NCBI GenBank assembly: GCA_021521415.1
Contig: JAIQDT010003016.1
Location: 124,001 to 188,000 of the forward strand
Direction of reading: 5' to 3'
Source: Bidens hawaiensis
Taxonomy: Eukaryota; Streptophyta; Magnoliopsida; Asterales; Asteraceae
Length of the DNA: 64,000 bases
Shown here: one piece after another, positions 40,129 to 51,765 of the stretch
Position numbering within the stretch: the stretch's first letter is position 1
Layout of the letters: each line of letters opens with the position of its first letter
The notes under the pieces: model-generated
Database searches by the model: none
The model's input: only the letters and a program-made list of their open reading frames with translations
Told to the model about the DNA's origin: nothing
Position numbers and translations under genes: made by a program

Positions 40129-41067
40129 TAAAATAGTTAGAAGTGGTTAAATAATTGTCTTGTTTATTTTATATTATACACTATGTACAAGTGTATTATC
40201 CGGTTCTTACGATATCCAACATGTTATTAGTTTTGAAGATAACTTTTGGTATGGTTCGTAAGAGCATTCTCAACTTATGTTTTTGTTTTACCTCCGTCCA
40301 CATCCTTAAAATTTAGAAAAATCACTTAAAACACCACTATGCCCCATTCCCTATATCTCAACCTCGTATTTCAGAAGGAACCCCCCTCCCCCCCGTGACC
40401 TTCCAACCATGCCCTGTGGCGAGTCATCGTGCGTACGATCTGACACATTAATTGCACATGTAAAATGATCCATAAGGTTGTGCCCTATGAAGCACGAATA
40501 CATGAACCTTCTGTCAGCGTATAAATAGTTTGCATGCTCCATTGCAAAGGGGGTGCTTGAGAGTGCCTTGAGAGCTTTTGGACGATTTTCCTACGTAAAA
40601 ACACACTTTATTCTACATTTGAAGATCAATCAAGGTGTTGAAGGTTTGGAAGTAATCATAATTATCCAAGAAGGGAAGATTTACCAACAAGAGTGGTTGC
40701 ATTGTTCTAGTTTAACCATGTATCTAGTATATTCATCTTTTATGATGCTTGTTATCATGCTTATTTTGAGCTAAACTTTCACTTGCCATCTTAATCTATG
40801 ATGAAACTTAACTCAATTTGATGATTATATTGAATATGTGATTTAGTTTTTATGAAGAAATGGTTATTTTGAAATTATATTTTGATTAAATATGTTTTGT
40901 CATCTTAATCCATTGATGGTTGGCTAATTTGTATGCGTTTTAGTTCGTTTATTTATTAGTTTTAATCGCTTATTGTAGGAACTTCGATACTTCATACGTG
41001 CCTGTTGTATTTCAGGTCATATACGTTAAAGCAGCTAATTTGGACCTGTTGAGGCACGGGATGTCAC
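40129..41067. other. Left flank of the Gypsy block
   Basis: No gene seen. The last ~150 bases (with TATTTCAGGTCATATACG) appear to continue past the insertion at 41068-43782 into 43783 onward, so the Athila-like LTR or its flank probably begins here. The left border of that LTR could not be fixed. Confidence 0.35.
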
Positions 41068-41446
41068 ACCCTCAAAATCCACTAACGGAGTTTTACCGTC
41101 AGAGGGTGTGAACTAACAGGATCGGAATCATCAGTTATAATCAAACCATAAAATAAAGTTTCAAAACCATGAAAACGTTTACGAGTAAATAAATGCGGAA
41201 GCGTAAAAACCTTTAATCAAAAGTTGCGTCACGCAGGACGACTTAAAACCAATGATAACCGTTAAAAATAAGTTTTTCATAATTAGAATGTGTCAAGCAA
41301 TGCATGTTCCTAAACCGCGCGCCCGCCTCGGCTACCTGAGAATAACATACTAAAAGTGTCAACACAAGGTTGGTGAGTTCACAAGTTTAAATAAAAATAA
41401 AGCGATTAGCGTTTGCGTTCAGCGTGTTGCGTTAAGCGTTTTGCAT

Positions 41447-41510
41447 TACAGCGTTTTGCGTTACAACGTTTTGCGTTACAGCGTTTTGCGTTACAACGTT
41501 TTGCGTTACC
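41447..41510. repeat. 15-bp minisatellite, alternating ACAGCG/ACAACG units
   Basis: Four perfect units of ACARCGTTTTGCGTT in alternating order, preceded from 41401 by degenerate GCGTTTGCGTT-like units. Confidence 0.88.
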
Positions 41511-42164
41511 AGATAGTGTTATGTCAATTATATATCTATAGGTAGCTAGCCTATAAAGCAAGTATTACTAAGTGTTCGACACCGAAGCTGACTCGTTTAT
41601 TAAGTGCCTTGTCACCAGGTCCTCCAGACCATGGTACGTGTTAGCCAAAATTACACCCGCTCGACTTCCAGTCGAGTTTAGCGTTGGGTGGGGTTTGTCA
41701 AACCCAGTAGTACTTCTCAACAGTGACTCGCTATTCCAAATATTAACCGGTTCGATGTGTAGGACTTCAATTGTTTCGTTTGCCACTTAGTCTTTACAAG
41801 TGATATATAATTTACTAACAAAATCTTAAATGCGTTTATCGGAGTATGTTATCTCCCCCAAGTGAAAAGCGTTTAAAACAGTTTAAAAGGGGTAAGTGAA
41901 ACTCACTATTTGCGAAGAAATTCCCAAATTAAATCACCAAGATGCGCGTCACAGAAAAACTCTCTCTAGCGTTCTAAAACAACAAAGAGATTTTTCTAAG
42001 TGTCGGAATATTATCGAGTCTCTAGACCCGGCACATAATACCTATGCACATAACATGTTTCGTGTTTCGTTTGTGAATCGTGTGTGACTTTAACAAGTGT
42101 ATTTGTGACACATTACATGTGTAAGCAATCATATACGTGTCATGTATTCATAAAGTACATCACT

Positions 42165-42360
42165 AGCAATTTTTCCCCGTAAGGGCATTTTGGTCAAATC
42201 ATGACAATTAACCAGCCATCATTCCCCATAAGGGCATTTTGGTCAAATTATGACAATCAATTAGCAGTTATTTCCCGCAAGAGCAATTTAGTCAAAACAC
42301 GACAATTATCTTGCAATCATTCCCCTCAAGGGCAATTTGGTCAAAACACGATAATAAATT
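42165..42360. repeat. 49-bp minisatellite, four copies
   Basis: Copies begin at 42165, 42214, 42263 and 42312, an exact 49-base period. Each contains a TTCCCC-AAGGGCA-TTTGGTCAAA core followed by a CGACAAT-like tail, diverged by several substitutions per unit. Confidence 0.9.
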
Positions 42361-43782
42361 AGCAAGTATCATATTTCATGCATTTTCACAAAACTCAGCA
42401 GCTAGTTTCACCGAGACAGAAATTCTACTTAAAAGATTGTACTATTACACCGATCATAGCATCTCAATTAATTTACCAAAAATCTTCACAGAAGCATATA
42501 TGTCTTAGGTTTCCAGAACATATTTTATTATATTTTTATTCCACATAGTTTTCTCACAATCATCAAATCATTACAGCAAACTCATAACAGTCAAATTCAT
42601 GCGCAATTGAATGTTATTTGCAATTCCTGTTAAACGAAAAATCCAATAAATGCAAGACCACTTGGGTTAGGTTCCTAACCCAATGAGTCAACTTTCAGAA
42701 GTAGAACCAACCCAATTGGTCTCGTAGTTCATGAGATATAACATTTACAAAACAACCTAACAGCAGGTCTAACAGCTCAGCTTTGCACAACGTTTTTGTA
42801 AAATCATAAAAGTTAACTTCTACTTGTCCAAAAATTACAAGTTTATATTCTTTAGAAACTAGACTCAACCTAGTTTACTGTAGTATTAATAATCTCAACC
42901 AATTTTCATGTTTACACTTCGTTACAGTCACTTAAACATCAAATACACATTCTGTCCAGAAACTGTTTGCATCCAAACTCAACATAATAACAATCTATGA
43001 ACTATCATGCATTCATATAACCCTCTAGACTCCATAAACACCATCCATGCACATCAATTACACATTACACACAAGATTAGGGTTTTTGTTTGAACTCAAA
43101 TCAAAGACACAACAATCAACATGTTACAATATCAATTCTACTTATCAAATCATTACTCAATCAACAACAATCATATTGATTACATGTATATATGAAATCG
43201 GCAGCTTAGGGTTTACAATTAACCCAACAAACATCAAAATCAAGTAATAAGAATGTATAGGATAATCAATTATACCTTCCTAGCACCTAGTTCTTCAATC
43301 AAGGGCTTGATTTGGTGGTTGTATGTGTGTGTGAAGGTGACGGCAGCCAAGAGGGATGGAGGGGGTGGCTGATCGGTTTTGGGAGAAAGAAAAATAGAGT
43401 TAGGGTTTATTATAACATAGTATTTATAGAATACTATGTTACACTTTAGCCCCTCCACTTTTAAGTATTACTTTTCCTAGCTTAAACTAACTTGTTTACA
43501 TCTTGAGTTAACGTTTATAACCATGTTATCACACAACACATAAGTCTAACACATAATTATCACATAATTACTGTTTTGACGTTTTTCGTTTATTCATCAA
43601 TCGTTTGCGTCAACTCGTTTGCGTTTCGGTGCAATTCCCGAAAGACTACACATGTAGTAAGTGTTAAGAGTTATTTAAACCCTAGTTTAAATGTAATGAA
43701 GTGTGCGTTATAGATTCAATGATCTTAAGTTTGAATTGACGAAGTTGAGTTAACGGAGTTAACCTGAAATTGACGATTGTCA

Positions 43783-44796
43783 CACGGATGAAGACCCGGG
43801 ACGTCCAGCATTCAAAACGAGAAAGATTAAAGAAGTATGCTGGTGACAGGACCCATCACGATACGCGATGGGCATGCCTGAAGACCCATTACGTATCGCG
43901 ATGGGTAGTTATTTTTTGTTGACCAATGGTCCATCGCGATACGCGATGGACCAGTGAATACCCCATCGCGTATCGTGATGGGGTGTGAAAACGGGAAGAT
44001 TAGGGTTATAATCAATTTCATCTTATGACGACCCTAACTTCACACACATCAAGATAGGCGATTTCCAGAGCTGAGTTGAGGTGATTCCATCAGTCTAAGT
44101 CAACTAAAGAAGCCACGTATGATCTATATCATCTATATTGAAGATTCCACAATGCCGAGACGCGGATGAACTCTTAGAATCTCACACGGGAATGTAAAGT
44201 TTGTAACGATTTCAGTTTTCTCATGTGACTAAGAACGTTTATGTATAATTTTTTTATGGTTAATCTATGATTGTTGATGTTTAGTATTTCTGTGTGTTCA
44301 ATCGGTTTATGTTTACGTTGATCTGAATTATTAGTTACCAGTTGCTATAATAATTGATCATAGGGTTGTTTGATTAGGTTGAATACGATAAAGCATATAA
44401 TTTCCCTTAACTGAGTCACACTGGGAGGGACCGTTTGATAACCAGTGCCGCGTGTAAAGTGATTATTGCTGCCTAAGGTTTTGTCAAGTTGATTAGTCTG
44501 TAGTTAATTATTAATGATTAATCTGTTAGGTTGCATGAGATTACTGTTAGTTACTTACTTGAAGTCCCGGCTGTGATTTGCTTCTATTATGTGACTGAAA
44601 CTTGTTTACTTGCTTGTTTGCTTAGTTCTCAATTCAAACCATTTGCTTGTGTGATCAGCACTAAAATCTGCTACTTCATAATATTAAATCTTGTTTACAC
44701 GATTTACATTGACCACGTATTCCTGGTGAATACGATACCTTACTTATTCTAGCTACCTAGATTAATTAAGGTTTTTGAATGACTCAAACGACGTCA
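43783..44796 (+). repeat. Right part of the Athila-like 5' LTR
   Basis: It ends in GTCA at 44796, six bases before the primer site. Near 44720 is a phrase (CACGTATTCCTGGTGAATACGA) common near the end of plant Athila/Tat LTRs. The left part is separated by the insertion at 41068-43782. A weak TATA-like TTATAAT lies at about 44006, just after the palindromes. Confidence 0.6.
43852..43982 (+). other. Four 21-25 bp palindromes in the Athila-like LTR
   Basis: Copies at 43852-43872, 43885-43905, 43928-43952 and 43962-43982 share the form CCATCGCG-ATA-CGCGATGG. The third has perfect 12-base arms (TGGTCCATCGCG). The others differ by one transition per arm (for example CCATCACG, CCATTACG). Confidence 0.92.
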
Positions 44797-44802
44797 TAAA
44801 AA

Positions 44803-44820
44803 TGGCGCCTTTGCCGGGGA
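44803..44820 (+). other. Primer binding site of the Athila-like element
   Basis: TGGCGCCTTTGCCGGGGA matches, with one difference, the tRNA-Asp type primer site widely used by plant Gypsy elements. Confidence 0.85.
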
Positions 44821-44962
44821 GTTAGTGCGCTTAGTGTTTTTCGTGTTATTTGATTTTTGTGTTTAATTTTAATTTTAGTCTTAATTTTTGTTTATAGTTT
44901 TTAGTTTAAATTGTATTTTTCTATTTTACGCGGGGTGTGTTGTTTGTGTAGATAACAAGTTT

Positions 44963-47072
44963 ATGCACACCTGCCACTCGGGCAGACAGTCACCGCTAGT
45001 TTTTGAGCCCGAAATTGAGAGATTAGCTCGGCAGCACCGAGCTCAGAACAGAACCTTAGAAATGGAGGATCAATACCAGAACCAAAACCAAAACCAAAAC
45101 CAAAACCAGAACCAGAATGAAAATCAGAACCAAGACCCACAACCATTCCCAGAAAATAACGCATTTCACCCAGATAACATACCTCCACCACCAAATTTCA
45201 ATAACCAAAACAACCGGAATAACTCAACTCGTTTTTCTAGAACCCGAAACCGAACCTGAAACCTTGATCAGGCTGGACCATCAGCCCCACATAACAACCC
45301 TAACCGCAGAGTTCGGCTTAATCTTGATGATGCTCATCCTAGCATTCCGACAGAAGATGAAGAAGAGGGGGAATAAAATGATGTGAACAAAGGTTTGGAA
45401 GTTGAGGACGAGGTTAACCGGTGGGTTAGAAGGAATCAGGCAGTTGAACAAGAGAATGAGGGTTATGAGCTGGAAAACGAGGGGAATTGGAATGAGGAGG
45501 TGGAAGAACCAGTAAATCGGAGATGGGGTGATGCAGTCAACAGGAACTGGGAAAGGAATGATATGGGTCGAGACAGAGTTAACCGGGCAGAAAGGCCCGA
45601 AAGAGTTCAGAATATTCAGGTGAACAGGGGCGGTTTGGTAAATCCTGGGGGCAAAAGAGGAATTTTGTAGCCCCGGTCCAGGGTGTTAACAGTCGGTTCA
45701 GACCGGCTATCTCAGATGGAGCATCCCCGTTGGTTCCAGAGGTATGAGTTCCGAGACAGAGACTTTTAAGTCACGGCCATCATACATTAACATCGTACCG
45801 CATTTTCATGGGATGGCCTCTGAGGACCCATATTCTCATTTGACCGATTTTTCGGCTATTTGCGGGTCAATTGGTGACGGTACTTATGATCAGGATGAGG
45901 TTCGGTTGCAGTTGTTCTAGTTTTTGTTAAAAGACAAAGCAAAGAATTGGTTTAACTTGCTACCGATGCACAATATTGGGAACTGGGCCGAGATGCAGGA
46001 GCTGTTCTTAAACGAAGACTATTCGCAGTCGAAGACGAGTGAGGCCCGAATGGAAATTCGCCATTTTTCACAGTTATTGGGCGAATTATTTCACGAAGCG
46101 TTCACCAGATTTAAGGATATGATAAGAAAATGCCCTCACCACCAAATCAAATTGTGGGAATTTGTGAAACGTTTTGTAGACGGGTTAACATACGAGAACC
46201 AAAAACATCTAAAGGCCTCGTGTAATGGTCAGTTGCTGAATCAACCTGAGGAAGATGATTGGGATTTCTTGGAGTTTATGTGTGAGGATTCCAAAGCCGA
46301 GGCAACAGTTGAAAGGCGAAGACATGGTACTTCTTCCAGGTCAGTAAAGTCAGTCACGAGTGAGTCTGAAAGAATTACTGAGTTAGAACGTGAACTGGCT
46401 GGGTACAAAAAGGGCAAGAAGAAAGAAGTCAGGAAAGTTGGAGTGAAGTTCTCGGTTTGTGAAGATTGTGGTGAACTTGGATATAAGGCAGAAAAATGCC
46501 CCGAGTTTTATGATGACGATGAGGTTGAGCCCGAGGAAGTTAATTATGCTTACGAGGATTTCAAAGGTTAAGGATTGAATTCAAACACCTATCACCCGGG
46601 TTTGAGAATCACCCGAATTTTCGTTACGGGAACGCACCTACATAGTTGAACCCGAACTTTCAGGGATCGAGCCAGAACAGATCGCAGGGTAATAACCGCC
46701 AGAGCGGTTATCAGCAGCAGCAGGGCTCGTATAATCAGAATCAGGGTTATAACATAGACGGTAACCGGGGTAGAAATTCTTTGAGTAATCAGGATCAGCA
46801 GAGGGGGTCCTCGGGAAATACAGATGATTCAGTGCATGCGAAGTTGAATGCGTTGATGAAGGTTATAACATATCAGAAGGCTGAAACGAAACAACAGTTC
46901 GAGTTACGAGATAAATCATCATAGGCAATGCTGAAGCAGATTAGTCAGCTCACAGCAGATATTGCAAAGTTGCAGAAGAATGCGGGTCAACTCCCGAGTG
47001 ACACTGCAATCAACCCGAACCACTACAGCTCGAGTTCGAAAAAACACGTCAACCAAGTAAGTATTTTATGAA
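44963..47072 (+). pseudogene. Athila-like gag, multiply broken
   Basis: The start ATG 44963 leads into SGRQSPLVFEPEIERLA and an Asn/Gln-rich repeat (QNQNQN...). In-frame stops occur at 45257 (TGA), about 45374 (TAA) and 45668 (TAG), followed by frame changes near 45700-45770. A long intact piece at 45924-46571 has the gag core (LKDKAKNWFNLLP, HHQIKLWEFVKRFVDGL) and a knuckle CEDCGELGYKAEKC in which the usual His is Tyr. The C-terminal part (46646-47072) holds the Gln/Asn-rich tail and QISQLTADIAKLQ ... GQLPSDT, a typical Athila gag end. It is not translatable as one protein. Confidence 0.82.
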
Positions 47073-47431
47073 GTGGTAAAATGTATGATAACAAGGTTGG
47101 GGTTCCAACACTATTGGTTGATGGGGTAGTGGAAGAGATTGATGAAAATCTCGTCAGTGATGACAAGCCAGAACCGGTTAAATTAACTGAATCTAATAAA
47201 AGTGAAACTAATATTAACAAATCTGTTCCGAGAGATGAAACCAACAACTCTAAGGACAAGGAGAAGGTGAAAACCGTCCCCTAACCCGATGCTTTGTTGG
47301 CGCCATCTAAGGCGAAGATGGCATCAAAAAGAGGCCCACAACAAGAGGAGATGTGGGAAACGTTTAAACAAGTTAAAATTAATATCCCTCTTTTAGATGC
47401 CATAAAACAAATTCTCGCCTATGCTTAGTAT

Positions 47432-47940
47432 TTGAAAGAATTGTGCACACAGAAAAGGAGTTATAAAATTATTAAACAGATTTATTTTACCGATAATGTG
47501 AGTGAAATTCTTTCAGGTTCACTTCCACCTAAGATACAAGATCCGGGAACGCCCATTATACCCATTCAAGTGGGTGATTTTAAAATGACTTGGGCGCTTC
47601 TAGATCTTGGATCTAGCATCAGTATTCTCCCGGGAAGTTTATACGACCAATATGACTTAGGTCCGCTTCGGGCAGCCGCTACCACGGTTGTTTTAGCTGA
47701 CCAGACACCGAAACTTCCCTGGGAGATACTGACTGACGTTATCGTTAAGGTGGAAGATTTTTAATTTACATTTGACATTTTGGTCCTCGATTATGTTTCA
47801 GGTGAAGGGACCAAACAGCCCACAGTTATCCTCAGTAGACCATTTTTGGCCACCGCAAATGCCAACATTAACTATCGAAATGGTAATGTTGACATGGCAT
47901 TTGGTAACCGTAAGTTGAGGATTAATTTTCACGCATGGAA
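47432..47940 (+). pseudogene. Athila-like aspartic protease
   Basis: The active-site region reads ALLDLGSSISILPGSLYD, with the catalytic Asp kept. It is followed by VVLADQTPKLPWEILTDVIVKVEDF, a TAA stop at about 47762, and then, in the same frame, ILSRPFLATANANINYRNG and MAFGNRKLRINF. The order and spacing match plant Athila protease. The stop and the surrounding breaks make it nonfunctional. Confidence 0.82.
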
Positions 47941-48152
47941 ATAATTCTTCGGTCGATGACGAGTGCTTCATGGCTAATGTCATTGATCAGTGCATCTCGC
48001 TATATGACTCTATCGTTAGCACGGATGGCACAACGGAGACGTGTTTTGTGTTTGACAGGTTACAGGTGGAAACATACAAGTTGTTGGAAGAGGAGGAGAG
48101 ACAGCTGGAAATTGCAGCTGTGCGAGGAGACCGTCCACCATGGTCAGTTTAG

Positions 48153-49190
48153 GTGGAACCACTTCCCGAGAAAATCAATACCATGTTGATACCATCACTG
48201 CAGGAAGCACCAAATGTCGAGCTGAAGGAGCTCCCAAAGCATTTAAAATATGCTTTCCTTGGTAAGAATAATATTTTTCTTGTTATTATAGCTTCTAATT
48301 TATATATTGAACAGGAAAATGTTTTGATGACGGTGTGCTGGTTGCGAACAAGGAAGAAATCGGGTGGACAATAGTGGATCTGAAGGGAATCAGTCCCTCA
48401 ATCGTGATGCATAAGATATTAACAGATCCAGATGTTAGACCAACACATGATGCTCAACGGAGGTTGAACCCGAACATGCGGGAAGTGGTGAAGAAAGATG
48501 TGCTAAAATGGTTAGATGCTGGTATTATCTTTGCTATCTCAGACAGCACGTGGGTATGCCCGACACAGACGGTACCGAAAAAAGCAGGTATTCAGGTCGT
48601 CAGGGACGACATAGGTAACAAGGTCACCACCCGGCCGTTAACCAGGTGGCGCATTTGTATTGATTATCGAAAACTGAATGCGGAAACATCGAAAGATCAC
48701 TTTCCGCTTTCGTTTATCGATCAAATTGTTGAAATGCTATAAGGTAAAAAATATTATTGCTTTTTAGACGAGTATTCCGGGTATAACCAGATAGCTATTC
48801 ATCCTAAGGATCAGGAGAAGACTACGTTTACATGCCGTATGGCACATTCGCGTTTAGGTGAATGCCATTCGGTCTATGTAACGCCCCGCCACCTTTCAAA
48901 GGTGCATGATGAGTATTTTTTCTGATATGGTGGGGGAGTCTTTAGAAATTTTCATGGATAATTTTTCGATTTTCGGCACATCTTTCGAATCATGTTTAAA
49001 CCAACTCGAAAGATTTTTTGAAAAGATGTGTTGAAACGAACTTGATTCTTAGTTGGGAGAAGAGCCATTTTATGGTCCAAGAGGGGATTGTTTTGGGCCA
49101 TTTTGTTTCGAGTCGTGGAATTGAGGTGGACTGATCCAAGGTTCAAGTTATTTCCATTCTACTTCATCCAACGAATGTCAAGGGCATTAG
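48153..49190 (+). pseudogene. Athila-like reverse transcriptase with a mutated active site
   Basis: The conserved blocks are GWTIVDLKGISPSIVMHKI, DAQRRLNPNMREVVKKDVLKWLDAGI, RWRICIDYRKLNAETSKDHFPL (ending at a stop near 48741), then YCFLDEYSGYNQIAIHPKDQEKTTF. The catalytic box reads FMDNFS at 48951-48962, where the family has two adjacent aspartates, so the second is Asn. Later frames contain more stops. Even apart from those, the Asp-to-Asn change should abolish polymerase activity. Confidence 0.85.
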
Positions 49191-49197
49191 ATCATTT

Positions 49198-49660
49198 TTG
49201 GGGCATGTCGGGTTTTATAAACGGTTTATTAAGGGTTTTAGTGATATTACCAAACCCTTATGTAATTTATTACTTAAGGATGCCCCGTTTGAATTTAATG
49301 ATGAATATGCTAAGGCCTTTGACATTTTGAAGTTGAAATTAGTTGAAGCCCCGATTTTGCAATCACCCGATTGGAATTTACCTTTTGAAATAATGTGTGA
49401 TGCAAGTGATTATGCGGCCGGGGCTGTTTTGGGTCAACGGGTTGATAAGAAACCCGTTGCCATATACTATGCGAGTAAAACTCTCTCTGGATGCACATTT
49501 GAATTATACAACAACCGAGAAAGAGTTACTAGCAGTAGTATATGCTCTAGATAAATTTAGGTCTTTTTATGGGGAAGTAAAGTAATCATTTATTTTGACC
49601 ATTCTGTAGTTAGGTATCTCATGGACAAAATGGATGCAAAACCAAGGCTCATAAGATGGG
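49198..49660 (+). pseudogene. Athila-like RNase H region
   Basis: GFYKRFIKGFSDITKPL (the end of RT and the connection) leads into WNLPFEIMCDASDYAAGAVLGQ and AIYYASKTLSG, the Gypsy RNase H core with its first Asp kept. A frameshift near 49500 moves to [20 protein letters not shown] in another frame, where the Glu of TEKEL is kept. Confidence 0.85.
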
Positions 49661-49689
49661 TTTTGCCACTGTAGGAATTTGATCTAGAG

Positions 49690-51064
49690 ATTCGGGACAA
49701 GAAAGGTAGTGAAAATGTTGTTGCAGATCACTTGTCCCGGATTATGCTGGAAGATGGAGACAAGGATGGGCCCATTAACGAGTCTTTCCCGAATGAACAT
49801 ATTTTGGCAGTCTCACAAAATCCCCGGTTTGCTCATATTGTTAATTATAAAGTTTCAGGTGATCTACCGGGGCATTGGCCAAGGAAAAAGAAGAAACATT
49901 TGATGTCACAGGCCAAACAGTACATGTGGGATGACCCGAAACTGTTCAAGATTGATGCGGACCAGATGATCAGACGATGCATACCCGAGAAGGATGTCAG
50001 ATCGGTGTTGGAATACGCACATTCATCTGCGTGTGGGGGTCACTTTAGTGGCCAGAAAACTGCACGAAAAGTCCTTACGAGTGGCTTCTTTTGGCCATCA
50101 TTGTTTAGGGATGCTCACAAGTTCGCGACACACTGTTTAAAGTGTCAACAACTCGGGAGCATTTCTAAGAGGGATGAAATGCCCTAGAACCCGATCCTTG
50201 TAGTTGATATTTTTGATGCTTGGGGGATCGATTTCATGGGCCCATTCCCGAATTCACACGGTAATTTGTACATCCTAGTGGCTGTCGACTATGTGTCTAA
50301 ATGGGTTGAGGCGATAGCCACTAAGACGAATGATCACACAGTAGTTTGCAATTTTGTTCAAAGTATCATATTTTCTAGATTTGGAGTCCCCCGAACCATC
50401 ATAAGTGATGGGGGATCTCATTTCAAAAGCTTTAAATTTGGAAAATTGCTTAAACGATACGGTGTTGATCATAGGATTGCAACTCCTTACCATCCACAAA
50501 CGAGTGGACAAGTTCAGGTTTCCAATAGGCAAATCAAACAAATTTTAGAGAAAACTGTTCGGATGGACCGAAAGGATTGGTCAACCAAGTTGACCGATGC
50601 TTTATGGGCCTACCGAACTGCGTATACAACGCCAATTGGAACTACTCCTTATAGACTTGTGTATGGAACGGATTGCCATTACCGGTAGAAATTGTACAAA
50701 GAGCATTTTGGTCTACTAAACAAGTTAATATGGATTATGATGATGCAGGTAAGGCAAGGAAGTTAGCTTTGTGCAAGATTGCGGAGTTAAGGAACGAGTC
50801 ATACGATTGTGCATCCGCTTACAAGGCAAAGATGAAGAAAGTTCATGATGCAAATATCCGGTTGAAGAACTTTGAGGTTGGACAAAAGGTTTGGCTATAC
50901 AACACGAGGATGAAACTCTTCCGGGTAAGTTGAAAAGTAAGTGGACGGGCCCGTATTCGGTTGTTAGAGTTGGAAACCATGGTCAGTACAAGATTGAGGA
51001 CTTTTGATGATCATGTGAGGCAAGTGGTGAATGGCTATAGATTGAAGCCATACTTAGAAATGTA
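49690..51064 (+). pseudogene. Athila-like integrase, catalytic Glu replaced by Gln
   Basis: The zinc region has H-H-C-C ligands (AHSSACGGHF ... HCLKCQ). The core keeps Asp in DFMGPF and Asp in SDGGSHF, but the third residue reads GQVQVSNR: codon CAG at 50515-50517 where the family has Glu. One TAG (50185-50187) interrupts an otherwise open frame, and a one-base shift near 50680 precedes the C-terminal part (KLALCKIAELRNESYD ... VGQKVWLYNTR). DNA joining activity would be lost with this residue change. Confidence 0.87.
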
Positions 51065-51464
51065 GGATACCCAAGAGATAAACAAGAAATCGGTGAGTTT
51101 CATTGTGACTTCATCGGTTTATGAAGACTATTGAGAGTTCGAGACACTGTCGAGCTGTAGACTTTAAATTCAGCGCTTACGGGAGGCAACTCGGGGTTGG
51201 TAAGTGTCTGTCCAGTTTGTCTTTATTTTATTGAGTCTTGTATTAATTATCGTCTCGAGTTTTGTGCAGCAAACACCAAGTGTGGGGAAGCTTGTTGAAG
51301 AGTTGGAAGTTCATGAAGTTCAGTAAGAAATTGATCAATTACACGTCTTTCAGGTACAAAAAATATGCTTTGAGTTCGGAAACGTGTTCAGGGTGATGTC
51401 GGGATGCCGAAAAGTGATCGGGTCGGAAAATGTCCGGACCAGTTTTCGATAAATACTTTCTGTT

Positions 51465-51650
51465 ACCATCGCGATGGGCTTAGCTACGTCTCCATCGCGT
51501 ATCGCGACGGAGTAAGATCCCTGACATATAGTGACGTCAACGCGATACACAATAGTCATTCATTTTTACCCTTTCTAAACCCTAATTACTTATTTTGGGG
51601 TGGCGATACGCGATGGTCATTCATTTTTACCCATCGCGTATCGCGATGGG
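51465..51650 (+). other. Further CCATCGCG palindromes after pol
   Basis: A half copy at 51465-51478 (ACCATCGCGATGGG), a full copy at 51491-51511 (one mismatch), a copy lacking its outer left arm at 51602-51617 and a perfect copy CCCATCGCGTATCGCGATGGG-type at 51630-51650. A TATA-like TTTATAAA follows at about 51673. Confidence 0.88.
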
Positions 51651-51690
51651 ATTAAAAAATAAGGAAAATTTATTTATAAAGTGTCTGTTT

Positions 51691-51765
51691 TTCTTCTTCT
51701 TCTTCTTCTTCTTCTTCTTCTTCTTCTTCTTCTTCTTCTTCTTCTTCTTCTTCTTCTTCTTCTTC
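51691..51765. repeat. (TTC)25 microsatellite
   Basis: Seventy-five bases of uninterrupted TTC. The apparent poly-Phe/Glu/Lys frames here are artefacts of this run. Confidence 0.95.

Larger units (their letters stand above)
41068..43782 (-). repeat. LTR-like insertion of 2.7 kb, probably a Gypsy solo LTR
   Basis: The ends are inverse to each other (GATGTCACACC at left, GATTGTCA at right), as in many plant Gypsy LTRs. CACGG occurs just before the left end and just after the right end, a likely 5-bp duplication, although the exact end bases are uncertain by two or three. A TATA box is seen on the minus strand (TCTATAAATA, 43430-43421), so the orientation is minus. No coding domain was found. 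The unit contains two tandem repeats, listed separately. Confidence 0.55.

Noticed and set aside
40351..40774. Small frames on both strands before the Gypsy block
   Set aside because: No recognisable domain, no splice structure and no codon-use signal.
41568..41790. Two overlapping 72-codon frames on opposite strands
   Set aside because: Opposing frames of equal length in an LTR-like unit with no domain; most likely chance.
42165..42360. CRISPR-like regular repeats
   Set aside because: This is a plant minisatellite with a 49-base unit, no distinct repeat and spacer parts, and it lies inside an LTR-like unit.
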